NCBI GenBank assembly: GCA_051251725.1
Contig: JBPOFN010000017.1
Coordinates: 1 to 64,000 of the forward strand
Origin: JALZUE01 sp051251725
GTDB taxonomy: Bacteria > Pseudomonadota > Gammaproteobacteria > Enterobacterales > Alteromonadaceae
Direction: 5' to 3'
DNA: 64,000 nucleotides
The translations under genes were made by a program, and so were the position numbers. Positions 18,525 through 26,843 of the stretch are shown here, piece after piece; position 1 is the first letter of the stretch; each line of letters begins with the position of its first letter. Below the pieces are notes generated by a model. That model did not search any database, was not told the DNA's origin, and saw only the letters and a list, made by a program, of their open reading frames with translations.

Positions 18525-19514
18525 TCAGTCTGTTGTCGGTTCAATATCTCGGATATGTCGACGGACTGATAAATAACTCCCTAACAGTCCTAACAACACA
18601 GCAAAAACAATCAAGATCAGCATTTCGGATAGTGATAACATTTTTAATTCAAGTTGCTGCTGATAAACCTCTGTTAGCGCTGAAATAGCCACAGACAAAT
18701 ATTTAGCTAATATCGCGATAGTAAAACAGGCAAATAGACCACCTAAAATGCCATACCAAGCACCCGCATATAAAAATGGCCGCTGAATAAAGCTATCCGT
18801 TGCCCCGACTAATTTCATTACCGCAATTGCATCTTTTTGATTCAGTATCGCCAGGCGAATGGTATTGCCAATAATTAACACCACTGAGCCACACAACAAA
18901 AAACCAATAGCAAAAACAATATCTTCAATCAACTGTGCGATCGCTTCTAAACGCGTTAACCACTCTAAATCTAACTTACCCTGCTCAACTTCTCGTTCTT
19001 GTTTTAATTTATTCAATAACTCATTAGCCGCTTGTGCCTGAGAAGACCTTTGATTAGGCGTTACTAACACAGTTGCGGGTAAAGGGTTTTTAGCTAAATA
19101 GCCCAAGGCATCACCAAAACCTGAAAGCACTTTAAATTCGTCTAAGGCTTGCTGTGCTGAAATATATTTAACGCTTTTAACTTCCGGATAAAGTTCGATA
19201 CGCTGCACTAAATTTTGCGCCGACTTTTCAGAAACCGATAATTTTAAAAACAAACTAATTTCTGAAGCTGAACTCCACTGGGCAGTAATTTGCTGCGCGT
19301 TTTTAACAAATAGCTGTAATGTGGCAGGTAGTGTTAAGCTAATACCTAACACTAATATGGTCATCGCCGTGGTAAAAGGGGTGCGCCACAGCTCACCTAA
19401 ACTGCCAATTGCCTGCTGTAAATGCCGAATAGGCAAATTAATAAGCTTAGTAACAAAGCTAACTTTATGTCGTTTATTGCTTGAAGACTGCTGAGATTTA
19501 TTCGAGTTAATCAT
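18525..19514 (-). CDS. ftsX: Cell-division ABC transporter permease FtsX
   Basis: 329 residues from ATG 19514, which overlaps the ftsE stop by 8 bases. A further upstream in-frame ATG at 19559 would need a 53-base overlap and adds unlike residues, so I reject it. FtsX forms with FtsE an ATP-driven complex at the septum that activates the amidase activator EnvC and thereby peptidoglycan splitting. The chain has a cytoplasmic N-terminus, a first membrane helix (about 45-70), a periplasmic domain (about 75-205) and three further helices with the FtsX-typical RLAILNQKDAIAVMKLVGAT between them. Confidence 0.94.
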   Translation of the reverse strand: MINSNKSQQSSSNKRHKVSFVTKLINLPIRHLQQAIGSLGELWRTPFTTAMTILVLGISLTLPATLQLFVKNAQQITAQWSSASEISLFLKLSVSEKSAQNLVQRIELYPEVKSVKYISAQQALDEFKVLSGFGDALGYLAKNPLPATVLVTPNQRSSQAQAANELLNKLKQEREVEQGKLDLEWLTRLEAIAQLIEDIVFAIGFLLCGSVVLIIGNTIRLAILNQKDAIAVMKLVGATDSFIQRPFLYAGAWYGILGGLFACFTIAILAKYLSVAISALTEVYQQQLELKMLSLSEMLILIVFAVLLGLLGSYLSVRRHIRDIEPTTD

Positions 19515-20235
19515 GGCGAAAGCCCATCTCGTCTGTTTGACTATAAAAAGCAGCGGCATCTTGGTTAATTGCAGATAAACCGTCGGTGATCATATTGCCA
19601 TGTTTTAACGTTAAGGTTCGATATTTCATACGTGCAATCAAACCCAAATCATGAGTTGCGATTAACACGCTAACACCAACCGAATTCAACTCTTCAAACA
19701 ACTTAATGATATCTAATGATAACTTGGGATCTAAATTCCCGGTTGGCTCATCTGCTAAAATTACTGCGGGTTTATTAACAATAGCGCGGGCGATCCCGAC
19801 TCGCTGCTGCTCACCACCAGAAAGCATATTCGGAAAACATTTACTTTTATTAAGCAGATGTACCTTCTCTAACGCCGCTTCAACGCGTTTACGGATCTCT
19901 TTTTGACCAAAACCTTCAATGATTAGCGGTAAAGCAACATTTTCGAAAATAGTGCGATCCATCAATAAATTATGGTTTTGGAAGATCATACCGATACCGC
20001 GACGAATGTAGGGTATTTGCTTATAGCTAATATTAGCTAATTCGGTATTATTAATTTGAATTGAACCGCTGGTCGGTTTTTCCATTAAGCTTACCAGCTT
20101 AAGTAAGGTACTTTTTCCGGCTCCCGAATGACCGGTCAGAAAAGCCATTTCCCCAGATTTTAGCTCAAAACTGACATTTTTTAGGGCTAAATAACCACCA
20201 GGGTAAGTTTTACTGACGTTGTTAAAGCGGATCAT
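19507..20235 (-). CDS. ftsE: Cell-division ATP-binding protein FtsE
   Basis: 242 residues. It has a complete ABC ATPase: Walker A GHSGAGKST, Q-loop MIFQNHNLL, signature LSGGEQQRVGIARAI, Walker B ILADEPTG and the switch His in IATHDLGL. It opens with MIRFNNVSKTYPGGYLALK, which is typical of FtsE. It powers FtsX at the division site from the cytoplasm. ftsX follows with an 8-base overlap. A 12-base-arm hairpin separates it from ftsY, so readthrough from ftsY may be modulated or ftsEX may have its own promoter. Confidence 0.96.
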   Translation of the reverse strand: MIRFNNVSKTYPGGYLALKNVSFELKSGEMAFLTGHSGAGKSTLLKLVSLMEKPTSGSIQINNTELANISYKQIPYIRRGIGMIFQNHNLLMDRTIFENVALPLIIEGFGQKEIRKRVEAALEKVHLLNKSKCFPNMLSGGEQQRVGIARAIVNKPAVILADEPTGNLDPKLSLDIIKLFEELNSVGVSVLIATHDLGLIARMKYRTLTLKHGNMITDGLSAINQDAAAFYSQTDEMGFRHD

Positions 20236-20250
20236 CTAAAACACATTTAA

Positions 20251-20292
20251 TAAGTTGTCGTTGTTAGAGTTTTATCATAAAACGACAACTTA
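20251..20292 (-). terminator. Hairpin between ftsY and ftsE
   Basis: TAAGTTGTCGTT (20251-20262) and AACGACAACTTA (20281-20292) are perfect 12-base arms with an 18-base loop. On the minus strand a modest T-rich stretch follows, directly before ftsE. It is a weak terminator or attenuator. Confidence 0.45.
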
Positions 20293-20309
20293 ATCTCTAC
20301 AACCGCTAA

Positions 20310-21509
<1,200 letters not shown>

Positions 21510-21625
21510 AATTTTTTAATCAGTGTTGAGCTCGCTAATAATTAGCAATTTAATGGTAATAAGGGGTAAAATTGACGACATATTAACACCTTAATGCCTT
21601 TTGAAAAACATCAGTAGACTAACTA

Positions 21626-22222
21626 ATGCGTAAACAAGCTGCTCAAAAAAAATCCGTTACTCAAGCAACGGGAAATATCCGCATCATCGCGGGCAAACAT
21701 CGCGGTCGTAAATTACCGGTAATTTTGGCGGATGGCTTGCGGCCCACAACAGATCGCATTAAAGAAACCGTCTTTAATTGGTTAATGCCTTATGTTCAAG
21801 ATAGTCGCTGTTTAGATTGCTTCTCTGGCGCTGGAAGCTTAGGGTTTGAAGCATTTTCCAGAGGGGCAAAAGCCGTCACGCTAATTGAACTAAATAAATT
21901 AGCAGCCAAACAACTGAGTGTAAATTGCTTAACGCTAAAAGCCGACGCCATCGAAGTAATAAATGCCGATGCGCTTAATTATTTAGCCGTTAATAAACCG
22001 ACCATTAATGAACAATTTAATTTGATTTTTATTGATCCTCCTTTTCGTAAAAACCTCTGTGACTTAACAATTGAAAAACTACAACAAGGCTGGATTGCGC
22101 CAAAAGCTATTATTTATATTGAAACAGAAAAAGAAGCACAAACATTAAATATTCCAAACCACTGGCAACTATTGAAAGAAAAAAGTGCTGGCCAAGTGAG
22201 TTATCGTTTATACCAAGCTTAA
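21626..22222 (+). CDS. rsmD: 16S rRNA (guanine(966)-N2)-methyltransferase RsmD
   Basis: 198 residues. It methylates G966 of 16S rRNA with S-adenosylmethionine during ribosome assembly. Motifs: NIRIIAGKHRGRKLPV at the start, RPTTDRIKETVFNWL, the SAM-binding CLDCFSGAGSLGFEAFSRGA, and the N6/N2-methylase type IV motif IDPPF. It diverges from ftsY with 116 bases between the starts, where both promoters must lie. After it come 247 bases without a gene that lead to the PL7 gene. Confidence 0.95.
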   Translation: MRKQAAQKKSVTQATGNIRIIAGKHRGRKLPVILADGLRPTTDRIKETVFNWLMPYVQDSRCLDCFSGAGSLGFEAFSRGAKAVTLIELNKLAAKQLSVNCLTLKADAIEVINADALNYLAVNKPTINEQFNLIFIDPPFRKNLCDLTIEKLQQGWIAPKAIIYIETEKEAQTLNIPNHWQLLKEKSAGQVSYRLYQA

Positions 22223-22370
22223 CAATTACTTAAAGATAATTGTCAGACCAATTTAAAGTAAAACCCTACTAATTTCTTAGTTTTATTCTATAGTTAATCA
22301 CTAATATCGCCTAAAAAGTATTGCATTTTAATTTACAAACTAACAAATAAATGTATCATGTAAACCGCAT

Positions 22371-22404
22371 TGGTAATAACCGAAAGCCAAAATAGTTATT
22401 ACCA
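22371..22404. promoter_or_regulatory. Inverted repeat upstream of the PL7 gene (candidate operator)
   Basis: TGGTAATAAC (22371-22380) and GTTATTACCA (22395-22404) are perfect 10-base arms with a 14-base centre, about 65 bases before the PL7 start. No T-run follows. It could be a regulator site or fold as RNA. Confidence 0.45.
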
Positions 22405-22415
22405 AACTATTTTTA

Positions 22416-22431
22416 CTGGTGTAAATACCAG
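22416..22431. promoter_or_regulatory. Second palindrome CTGGT-N6-ACCAG upstream of the PL7 gene
   Basis: CTGGTGTAAATACCAG is symmetric in its five-base arms. TGGT...ACCA half-sites recall GntR/FadR-type operators, though their usual spacing is shorter. It is 38 bases before the start codon, where a repressor could block transcription. Confidence 0.4.
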
Positions 22432-22469
22432 CTATAATAGCTATATCGCTAACTATTAGGAGCCATAAG

Positions 22470-23558
22470 ATGAAAGCTTTACCGTCTAAACTTTATTTAT
22501 TACTAGCAATGGGTTTAATAGGTTGCGGCGCGACAACTGCAAATACCTCTGATGCTCCAAAACAAAAAAATAAAACTCCGGTCATCCCTGCTGATAAATT
22601 CGACTTAAGCCATTGGAAAATCACCTTACCACTAGATGCGAATGACGACGGTAAAATTGACGAAGTCTCTGTTCGTCGTATTCAACGCTATCAACATCCA
22701 GACTTCTTTTATCTTAATGCAGATCAAGAAATGGTTTTCACCGTACCTAATAAAGCAAAAACCACCTCGGGTTCGTCTAATACTCGTAGTGAGTTACGTC
22801 AAATGATCCGCGGCAAAGACAAAAAACTTAAAACGCATTCGCCAGAAAACAACTTTGGCTTGAAGGTAAATGATAATTCTGTCCATGTGGGTGGTAAATT
22901 AAATGCAACTCTCAGTGTTGATCATGTCTCAAAACGTGCTGGCCATGTAAATAAACGACCAGCTTATTCAGTGGTAGTAGGACAAATTCACGCAACCAAA
23001 GATAAAACGATTGTTGCTCAAGGTGATGGTTTTGGCTGGGGTAATGAGCCAATTAAAATCTACTATAAAAAATGGCCAAATCACGATAAAGGCTCGGTTT
23101 TTTGGAATTATGAACGTAACTTAGAAAAAGAAAACCCGAATAGAACCGATATTGCTTACCCTGTTTGGGGCAATACTTGGGAAAATCCAGCTGATCCGGG
23201 CGTACAAGGTATTGCGTTGGGCGAATCATTTAGTTATGAAATTAATGTCCATGAAAATATTATGTATTTAACTTTTGAAACCGCGAATCAAAAAACGGTT
23301 AACTATCAAATTGACTTATCTAACAATGTTGATGCCAATGGTAAAGTGGATAATAAAGACCATCCGCAAGGATACACTGGCGATATGCTTTATTTTAAAG
23401 CCGGTGCTTACAATCAATGTAGTACTAAAGACTCTGGTGGTGATTGGTATACCGCCTGTCCTGGTACTGGCGTGTGGGCAACCGATAAAGCAAACGGTGA
23501 TTACACCAGTGTGGCATTTTCAAAGCTAACATTAAGCCAGTCAACGCCGCCTAAATAA
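22470..23558 (+). CDS. Polysaccharide lyase family 7 alginate lyase, lipoprotein
   Basis: 362 residues. A lipobox (MGLIGC, lipidated C19) puts it on the outer membrane. One PL7 beta-jelly-roll domain follows (about 42-358). The catalytic motifs are complete: R106-S-E-L-R110 in NTRSELR, Q172-I-H174 in VGQIHAT, and YFKAGAYNQC (308-317). It should cleave alginate by beta-elimination; the QIH form is associated with enzymes acting on guluronate-containing blocks. AGGAG lies just before the ATG. It is a single gene with candidate operators upstream and a terminator downstream. No alginate importer or oligoalginate lyase is adjacent. Confidence 0.92.
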   Translation: MKALPSKLYLLLAMGLIGCGATTANTSDAPKQKNKTPVIPADKFDLSHWKITLPLDANDDGKIDEVSVRRIQRYQHPDFFYLNADQEMVFTVPNKAKTTSGSSNTRSELRQMIRGKDKKLKTHSPENNFGLKVNDNSVHVGGKLNATLSVDHVSKRAGHVNKRPAYSVVVGQIHATKDKTIVAQGDGFGWGNEPIKIYYKKWPNHDKGSVFWNYERNLEKENPNRTDIAYPVWGNTWENPADPGVQGIALGESFSYEINVHENIMYLTFETANQKTVNYQIDLSNNVDANGKVDNKDHPQGYTGDMLYFKAGAYNQCSTKDSGGDWYTACPGTGVWATDKANGDYTSVAFSKLTLSQSTPPK

Positions 23559-23640
23559 ATAATGACCGCCAATAATTATTGGCGAGCACATTTTCATTAT
23601 CTTACTCTCTTTCCCATCGAGTCAAAATGTAAGATTTTAT

Positions 23641-23671
23641 GCCGCGAACCTTATTGTTAGCGGCTTTTTTT
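23641..23671 (+). terminator. Terminator of the PL7 gene
   Basis: GCCGC (23641-23645) pairs with GCGGC (23660-23664), followed by seven T. A separate perfect palindrome, CGCCAATAATTATTGGCG (23567-23584), lies just after the stop without a T-run. Confidence 0.75.
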
Positions 23672-23686
23672 ATTCTTTTTTAAATG

Positions 23687-24496
23687 TTATTTTTCAACTT
23701 TAGCGTTTAAACATTGCTTTATTTTTTCACTCAGCCAGTTGGGATCATCTAAGGCAATGTCATGACCGGCCCATGGATGCTTAATTAATTCAATTTTCCA
23801 AGCTTTGGCAATGGCTTGACTACATAGCACTGACACTAAACGATCGTGCTCACTAGCAATTAAATGTAATCGTACTGGCGGCTTCTCAGCCAGTGAAAAA
23901 GTCGCTGCGGCATATAACTGTTTAAGCGCATTGTTAATCGATACCGGCTGTTTTTTAGCAAGTGCAAGCCAAGTGTTAATAGTTTGCGTTTTATTCATTT
24001 CAATCAGCTCAGCCGTTAACATCTGCCCTCGATTGGAAGTTAAGTCATAAATCAGGCTTTCTTTTTTTCGGCGTGATGAAAAAGCTAATACAAAAATTTT
24101 CAGCCAAACACCTAAGCGCAAACGCTGATATATCGGCGCATAATTTTTTAAACTGGTGTTAATTAAAATAATTGAATTTATTTGCTCAGGTACTGCTCGT
24201 GCCCAATCTAACGCGATCATACCGCCCATGGAAAGGCTGACAATATCGATTTTTTCATGCAGTTTAAGCTGCGGTGCTAGCTCGGCACTTAACGCCAACC
24301 TTAAGCCTTGAATACTTGCTGGTGAGCGTGTTTGGTTTTTAATACCATTACCAGCAAGATCATAAAACAAACACTGACGCTCAGGTAAAGCTTGCTGAAT
24401 AATGTCTTTAAAGGCGCCCCAATGGCCTTGTTCTCGTAATAAGCCGCGTAAAAAAACAATCGGCCGCGCTGAAGTTGTCATGGCTTTTGATACCAT
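23687..24496 (-). CDS. Alpha/beta-fold hydrolase
   Basis: 269 residues. Alpha/beta-hydrolase features: the oxyanion-region PIVFLRGLLREQGHWG, the nucleophile elbow VSLSMGGMIALDWA (GxSxGG with Ser), an acid region near SEHDRLVS and a terminal His in HPWAGHDIALDDP. It is cytoplasmic by lack of a signal. The substrate is unknown; it could be an esterase or lipase-like enzyme. Its start overlaps the end of the preceding M14 peptidase gene by 19 bases, so the two are translated as a pair. Confidence 0.82.
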   Translation of the reverse strand: MVSKAMTTSARPIVFLRGLLREQGHWGAFKDIIQQALPERQCLFYDLAGNGIKNQTRSPASIQGLRLALSAELAPQLKLHEKIDIVSLSMGGMIALDWARAVPEQINSIILINTSLKNYAPIYQRLRLGVWLKIFVLAFSSRRKKESLIYDLTSNRGQMLTAELIEMNKTQTINTWLALAKKQPVSINNALKQLYAAATFSLAEKPPVRLHLIASEHDRLVSVLCSQAIAKAWKIELIKHPWAGHDIALDDPNWLSEKIKQCLNAKVEK

Positions 24497-25506
24497 AACG
24501 ACACCGCTTTTTGTTTCATATCTAAACTTTTACCATCAACTAACCAATGCTGATATGAAGCCGTTGCTCGGGTGAGAAAGTCCATTAAAATTAAATGACC
24601 TCTCAAGACGCGTTTCACTCGATGTGGTTTCATAGGATGGTATAAACCCAGCGATTTCACAATTTGTAGCGGATTTTTACGGATCCAACGCCACGATCCC
24701 ATTTCTAGCGTTAAGGGTAAAAATACCGTTGCTCTGGATAATGATCGGTCATATAAATAATCCCATAAATCACCATGACATAAATAATGATTTGCTTGTG
24801 GCTCAAAAATGTAATCCTGATGCGGATATGATTGAAAAAACAGCTCCCGCAAGTGATACATTTCGCCAATATGGGCAATAGGTTGTAACCGACTTTTCGC
24901 ATACGGCAGCCATATTCTGTCGGTAATGCCAAAACCTGAATGACAATCTAACGACAAGGCAAATGGTGACGACTGAGTATCTTGCTCAATAAAATCACAC
25001 AATGCCTGAGACTCAATTTCCATCGCGCCATCTAAGTCACCGCGATACCATGGCAACAGGGTTGATAAGCGATGGCCGCCAACCAAAAATGCGGTTTTTT
25101 CATTGCTCTCAACCGGCGCATTACGCATTAAATCGACATGATTACCATTCGCTCGACTGCACACAGCCATCCCAATAGGGTTAACCATAGGAATAAAATT
25201 AATCCGCAAGTTTTCAAGTAATTGATTTAAATTATCATCCCACAATAAACGCGCTAAAAGCGTTTCTAAATAAGCGATGATCACTTGTGACCCAATACGC
25301 TCTAAACCGTGAACTCCGCCAACAAAATTCATCACCGGCGCATCGGGGCTTTCACTGCCTAAACTAAAAGCATAAATTGGCAGCAAACGATTTTCATAAG
25401 GAACTTCGGCGATCACCTTATGCCGCAAACAACTTGGTGACGATGCGATGATAAAGGCTAATTGATTTAATTCAGGCAACAACTCATCAGTAAAATATTG
25501 CGTCAT
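24478..25506 (-). CDS. M14-family zinc carboxypeptidase-like protein
   Basis: 342 residues, no signal peptide. Zinc-ligand positions typical of M14 enzymes are seen: the HxxE of FVGGVHGLERIG, a downstream His in SLDCHSGFG, and a probable catalytic Glu in LTLEMGSW. NPIGMAVCSRANGNHVDLMRN also matches the M14 pattern. It probably hydrolyses a peptide-like or acylamino substrate in the cytoplasm. It is translationally coupled to the alpha/beta hydrolase (19-base overlap). Its upstream region holds a small MITE-like element. Confidence 0.75.
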   Translation of the reverse strand: MTQYFTDELLPELNQLAFIIASSPSCLRHKVIAEVPYENRLLPIYAFSLGSESPDAPVMNFVGGVHGLERIGSQVIIAYLETLLARLLWDDNLNQLLENLRINFIPMVNPIGMAVCSRANGNHVDLMRNAPVESNEKTAFLVGGHRLSTLLPWYRGDLDGAMEIESQALCDFIEQDTQSSPFALSLDCHSGFGITDRIWLPYAKSRLQPIAHIGEMYHLRELFFQSYPHQDYIFEPQANHYLCHGDLWDYLYDRSLSRATVFLPLTLEMGSWRWIRKNPLQIVKSLGLYHPMKPHRVKRVLRGHLILMDFLTRATASYQHWLVDGKSLDMKQKAVSLWYQKP

Positions 25507-25527
25507 AAAAATATACTTGTTCCATGC

Positions 25528-25670
25528 TTAGGGTCTGTTAATCTTTGATGTATAAACTAATCCGTGAGCTAGCATTTATTAACGTAGCAGCCTGTGAAAC
25601 ATAAGCACTAGTTTGTATTAAAGACTAATAAACGGCGGTAACAACAATCAAAAAAGCTCAACAGCCCTAA
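25528..25670. mobile_element. Candidate MITE-like element (about 140 bp)
   Basis: The ends are TTAGGGTCTGTTAATCTTT and, reversed, TTAGGGCTGTTGAGCTTT. Inside, 25538-25559 pairs imperfectly with 25609-25628. A TA dinucleotide flanks GGG...CCC on each side, as in TA-targeting transposons. It contains no gene. It fills the gap between two divergent genes and may carry promoter sequences. The end motif occurs once more at 10882. Confidence 0.45.
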
Positions 25671-25754
25671 CTTAATTCATTTAAATTTAGTTGATTTAAT
25701 TAACAAATTTATGAAGTTTTTAAGAAGATAAGAAGACACACCAAGGTGAAATAA

Positions 25755-26153
25755 ATGATTTATGCAATGGCAGCAATAGTATTATTAACGGTAATTGTCG
25801 GTTTTGTGGCGGTGAAGCGCCGAATGAAAAGTGTAAAAAGTGGTGAACTCGACGCTAAATATTTTAAATTGATGAATGGGTATCAGGTGCCCAATTTAGT
25901 CGAGCAGAGTACCCGTAATTTCAATAACTTATTTGAAGTACCGGTACTTTTTTATGTTGTAGCTTGCTTATATGTTAGCTTGTCGATTGAAAGTTTAGTC
26001 GCCACCATTTTTGCTTGGCTATTTGTCGCTTTCCGATATTACCATTCTTATATTCACTTAACTTACAATAAGTTACTGCATCGAATGATTGTCTATTGGT
26101 TAGGTATTATCGCAGTATTAGCTTTGTGGATTAATCTCCTAATCCTGATCTAG
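25755..26153 (+). CDS. MAPEG-family membrane protein
   Basis: 132 residues with four hydrophobic helices. The MAPEG pattern is clear: after the first helix come the charged loop VKRRMKSVKSGELDAKYFKL, then VEQSTRNFNNLFEVPVLFYV and FRYYHSYIHLTYNKLLHR. Family members are membrane-associated glutathione- or eicosanoid-linked enzymes in eukaryotes; the function of bacterial forms of this branch is mostly unknown. It is a single gene behind the MITE-like element. AAGG (25742-25745) lies 9 bases before the ATG. Confidence 0.85.
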   Translation: MIYAMAAIVLLTVIVGFVAVKRRMKSVKSGELDAKYFKLMNGYQVPNLVEQSTRNFNNLFEVPVLFYVVACLYVSLSIESLVATIFAWLFVAFRYYHSYIHLTYNKLLHRMIVYWLGIIAVLALWINLLILI

Positions 26154-26197
26154 CTAACCTTGCTGTAATAGGTACTTAAATTGCACTTGGTATCGTG

Positions 26198-26785
26198 CTA
26201 AGTAAGCTCGATACCAAGGTTAGACATACCTTCTTCTAACACTAAGGCTTTCGCAAGCTGACAAGTTTTTTTGTTTTCGTCGTGACTTTTAATAAAATCG
26301 AAAACTTCATTTTGCGTCGCTAATTCCCACTGCATTAAAGGGTGTGCTTTGAGATCAATTTCTTCCTCTTCATCACCTTCAACCAGCTGGGCAAACTCTA
26401 ATTCACAATAATAAGCAACACTGTTAACTGAAAGACGACTAACACTTTCATCGCCTTCGCTGTCTTTATCTTGCATATGTTGTAACAACGACAATAACGC
26501 CATACAGACATCAACTGCCGGAAATACGCCAAAGCTGTCAAAATTTTCAGGATCTGGCGTTTGCTCTTCTAACTTAATAAATTGCGCATCATAATTAATT
26601 TTAACGCGGTTACTTTTATCTAACCACTGCCAAACTAAATCCAGTTGATTACGTAAGACCTTACTGTCACCTGTGTCTTCAACTTCAGCAAACATCTGAT
26701 AGTTAGGTAACATACGTTCGATTATAGCGGCAGCAAAAGCGACTTGTTGCCAATGAGATAACTGTTTAAAAGGTAAATGGATCAA
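26198..26785 (-). CDS. yjaG: YjaG family protein (DUF416)
   Basis: 195 residues, close to the 196 of Escherichia coli YjaG. It is cytoplasmic, acidic and largely helical. The opening LPFKQLSHWQQVAFAAAIIERMLPNYQMF is characteristic of DUF416, here seen as the stretches HWQQVAFAAAIIERMLPNY and NQLDLVWQWL. The biochemical role is unknown. It lies 58 bases downstream of the coiled-coil gene on the same strand and may be co-transcribed with neither. Confidence 0.82.
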   Translation of the reverse strand: MIHLPFKQLSHWQQVAFAAAIIERMLPNYQMFAEVEDTGDSKVLRNQLDLVWQWLDKSNRVKINYDAQFIKLEEQTPDPENFDSFGVFPAVDVCMALLSLLQHMQDKDSEGDESVSRLSVNSVAYYCELEFAQLVEGDEEEEIDLKAHPLMQWELATQNEVFDFIKSHDENKKTCQLAKALVLEEGMSNLGIELT

Positions 26786-26843
26786 AATTACACTCGAAAA
26801 AATAAAAATTCAGGGGAATTATACGTTGAAATATTAACAGCGT

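Noticed and set aside
19515..19559. Longer ftsX start at 19559
   Set aside because: It would overlap ftsE by 53 bases. The start at 19514 gives a normal 8-base overlap and the expected cytoplasmic N-terminus.
22230..22250. Terminator behind rsmD
   Set aside because: ACAATTA/TAATTGT arms of seven bases lie there, but the stem is A/T-only and no T-run follows.
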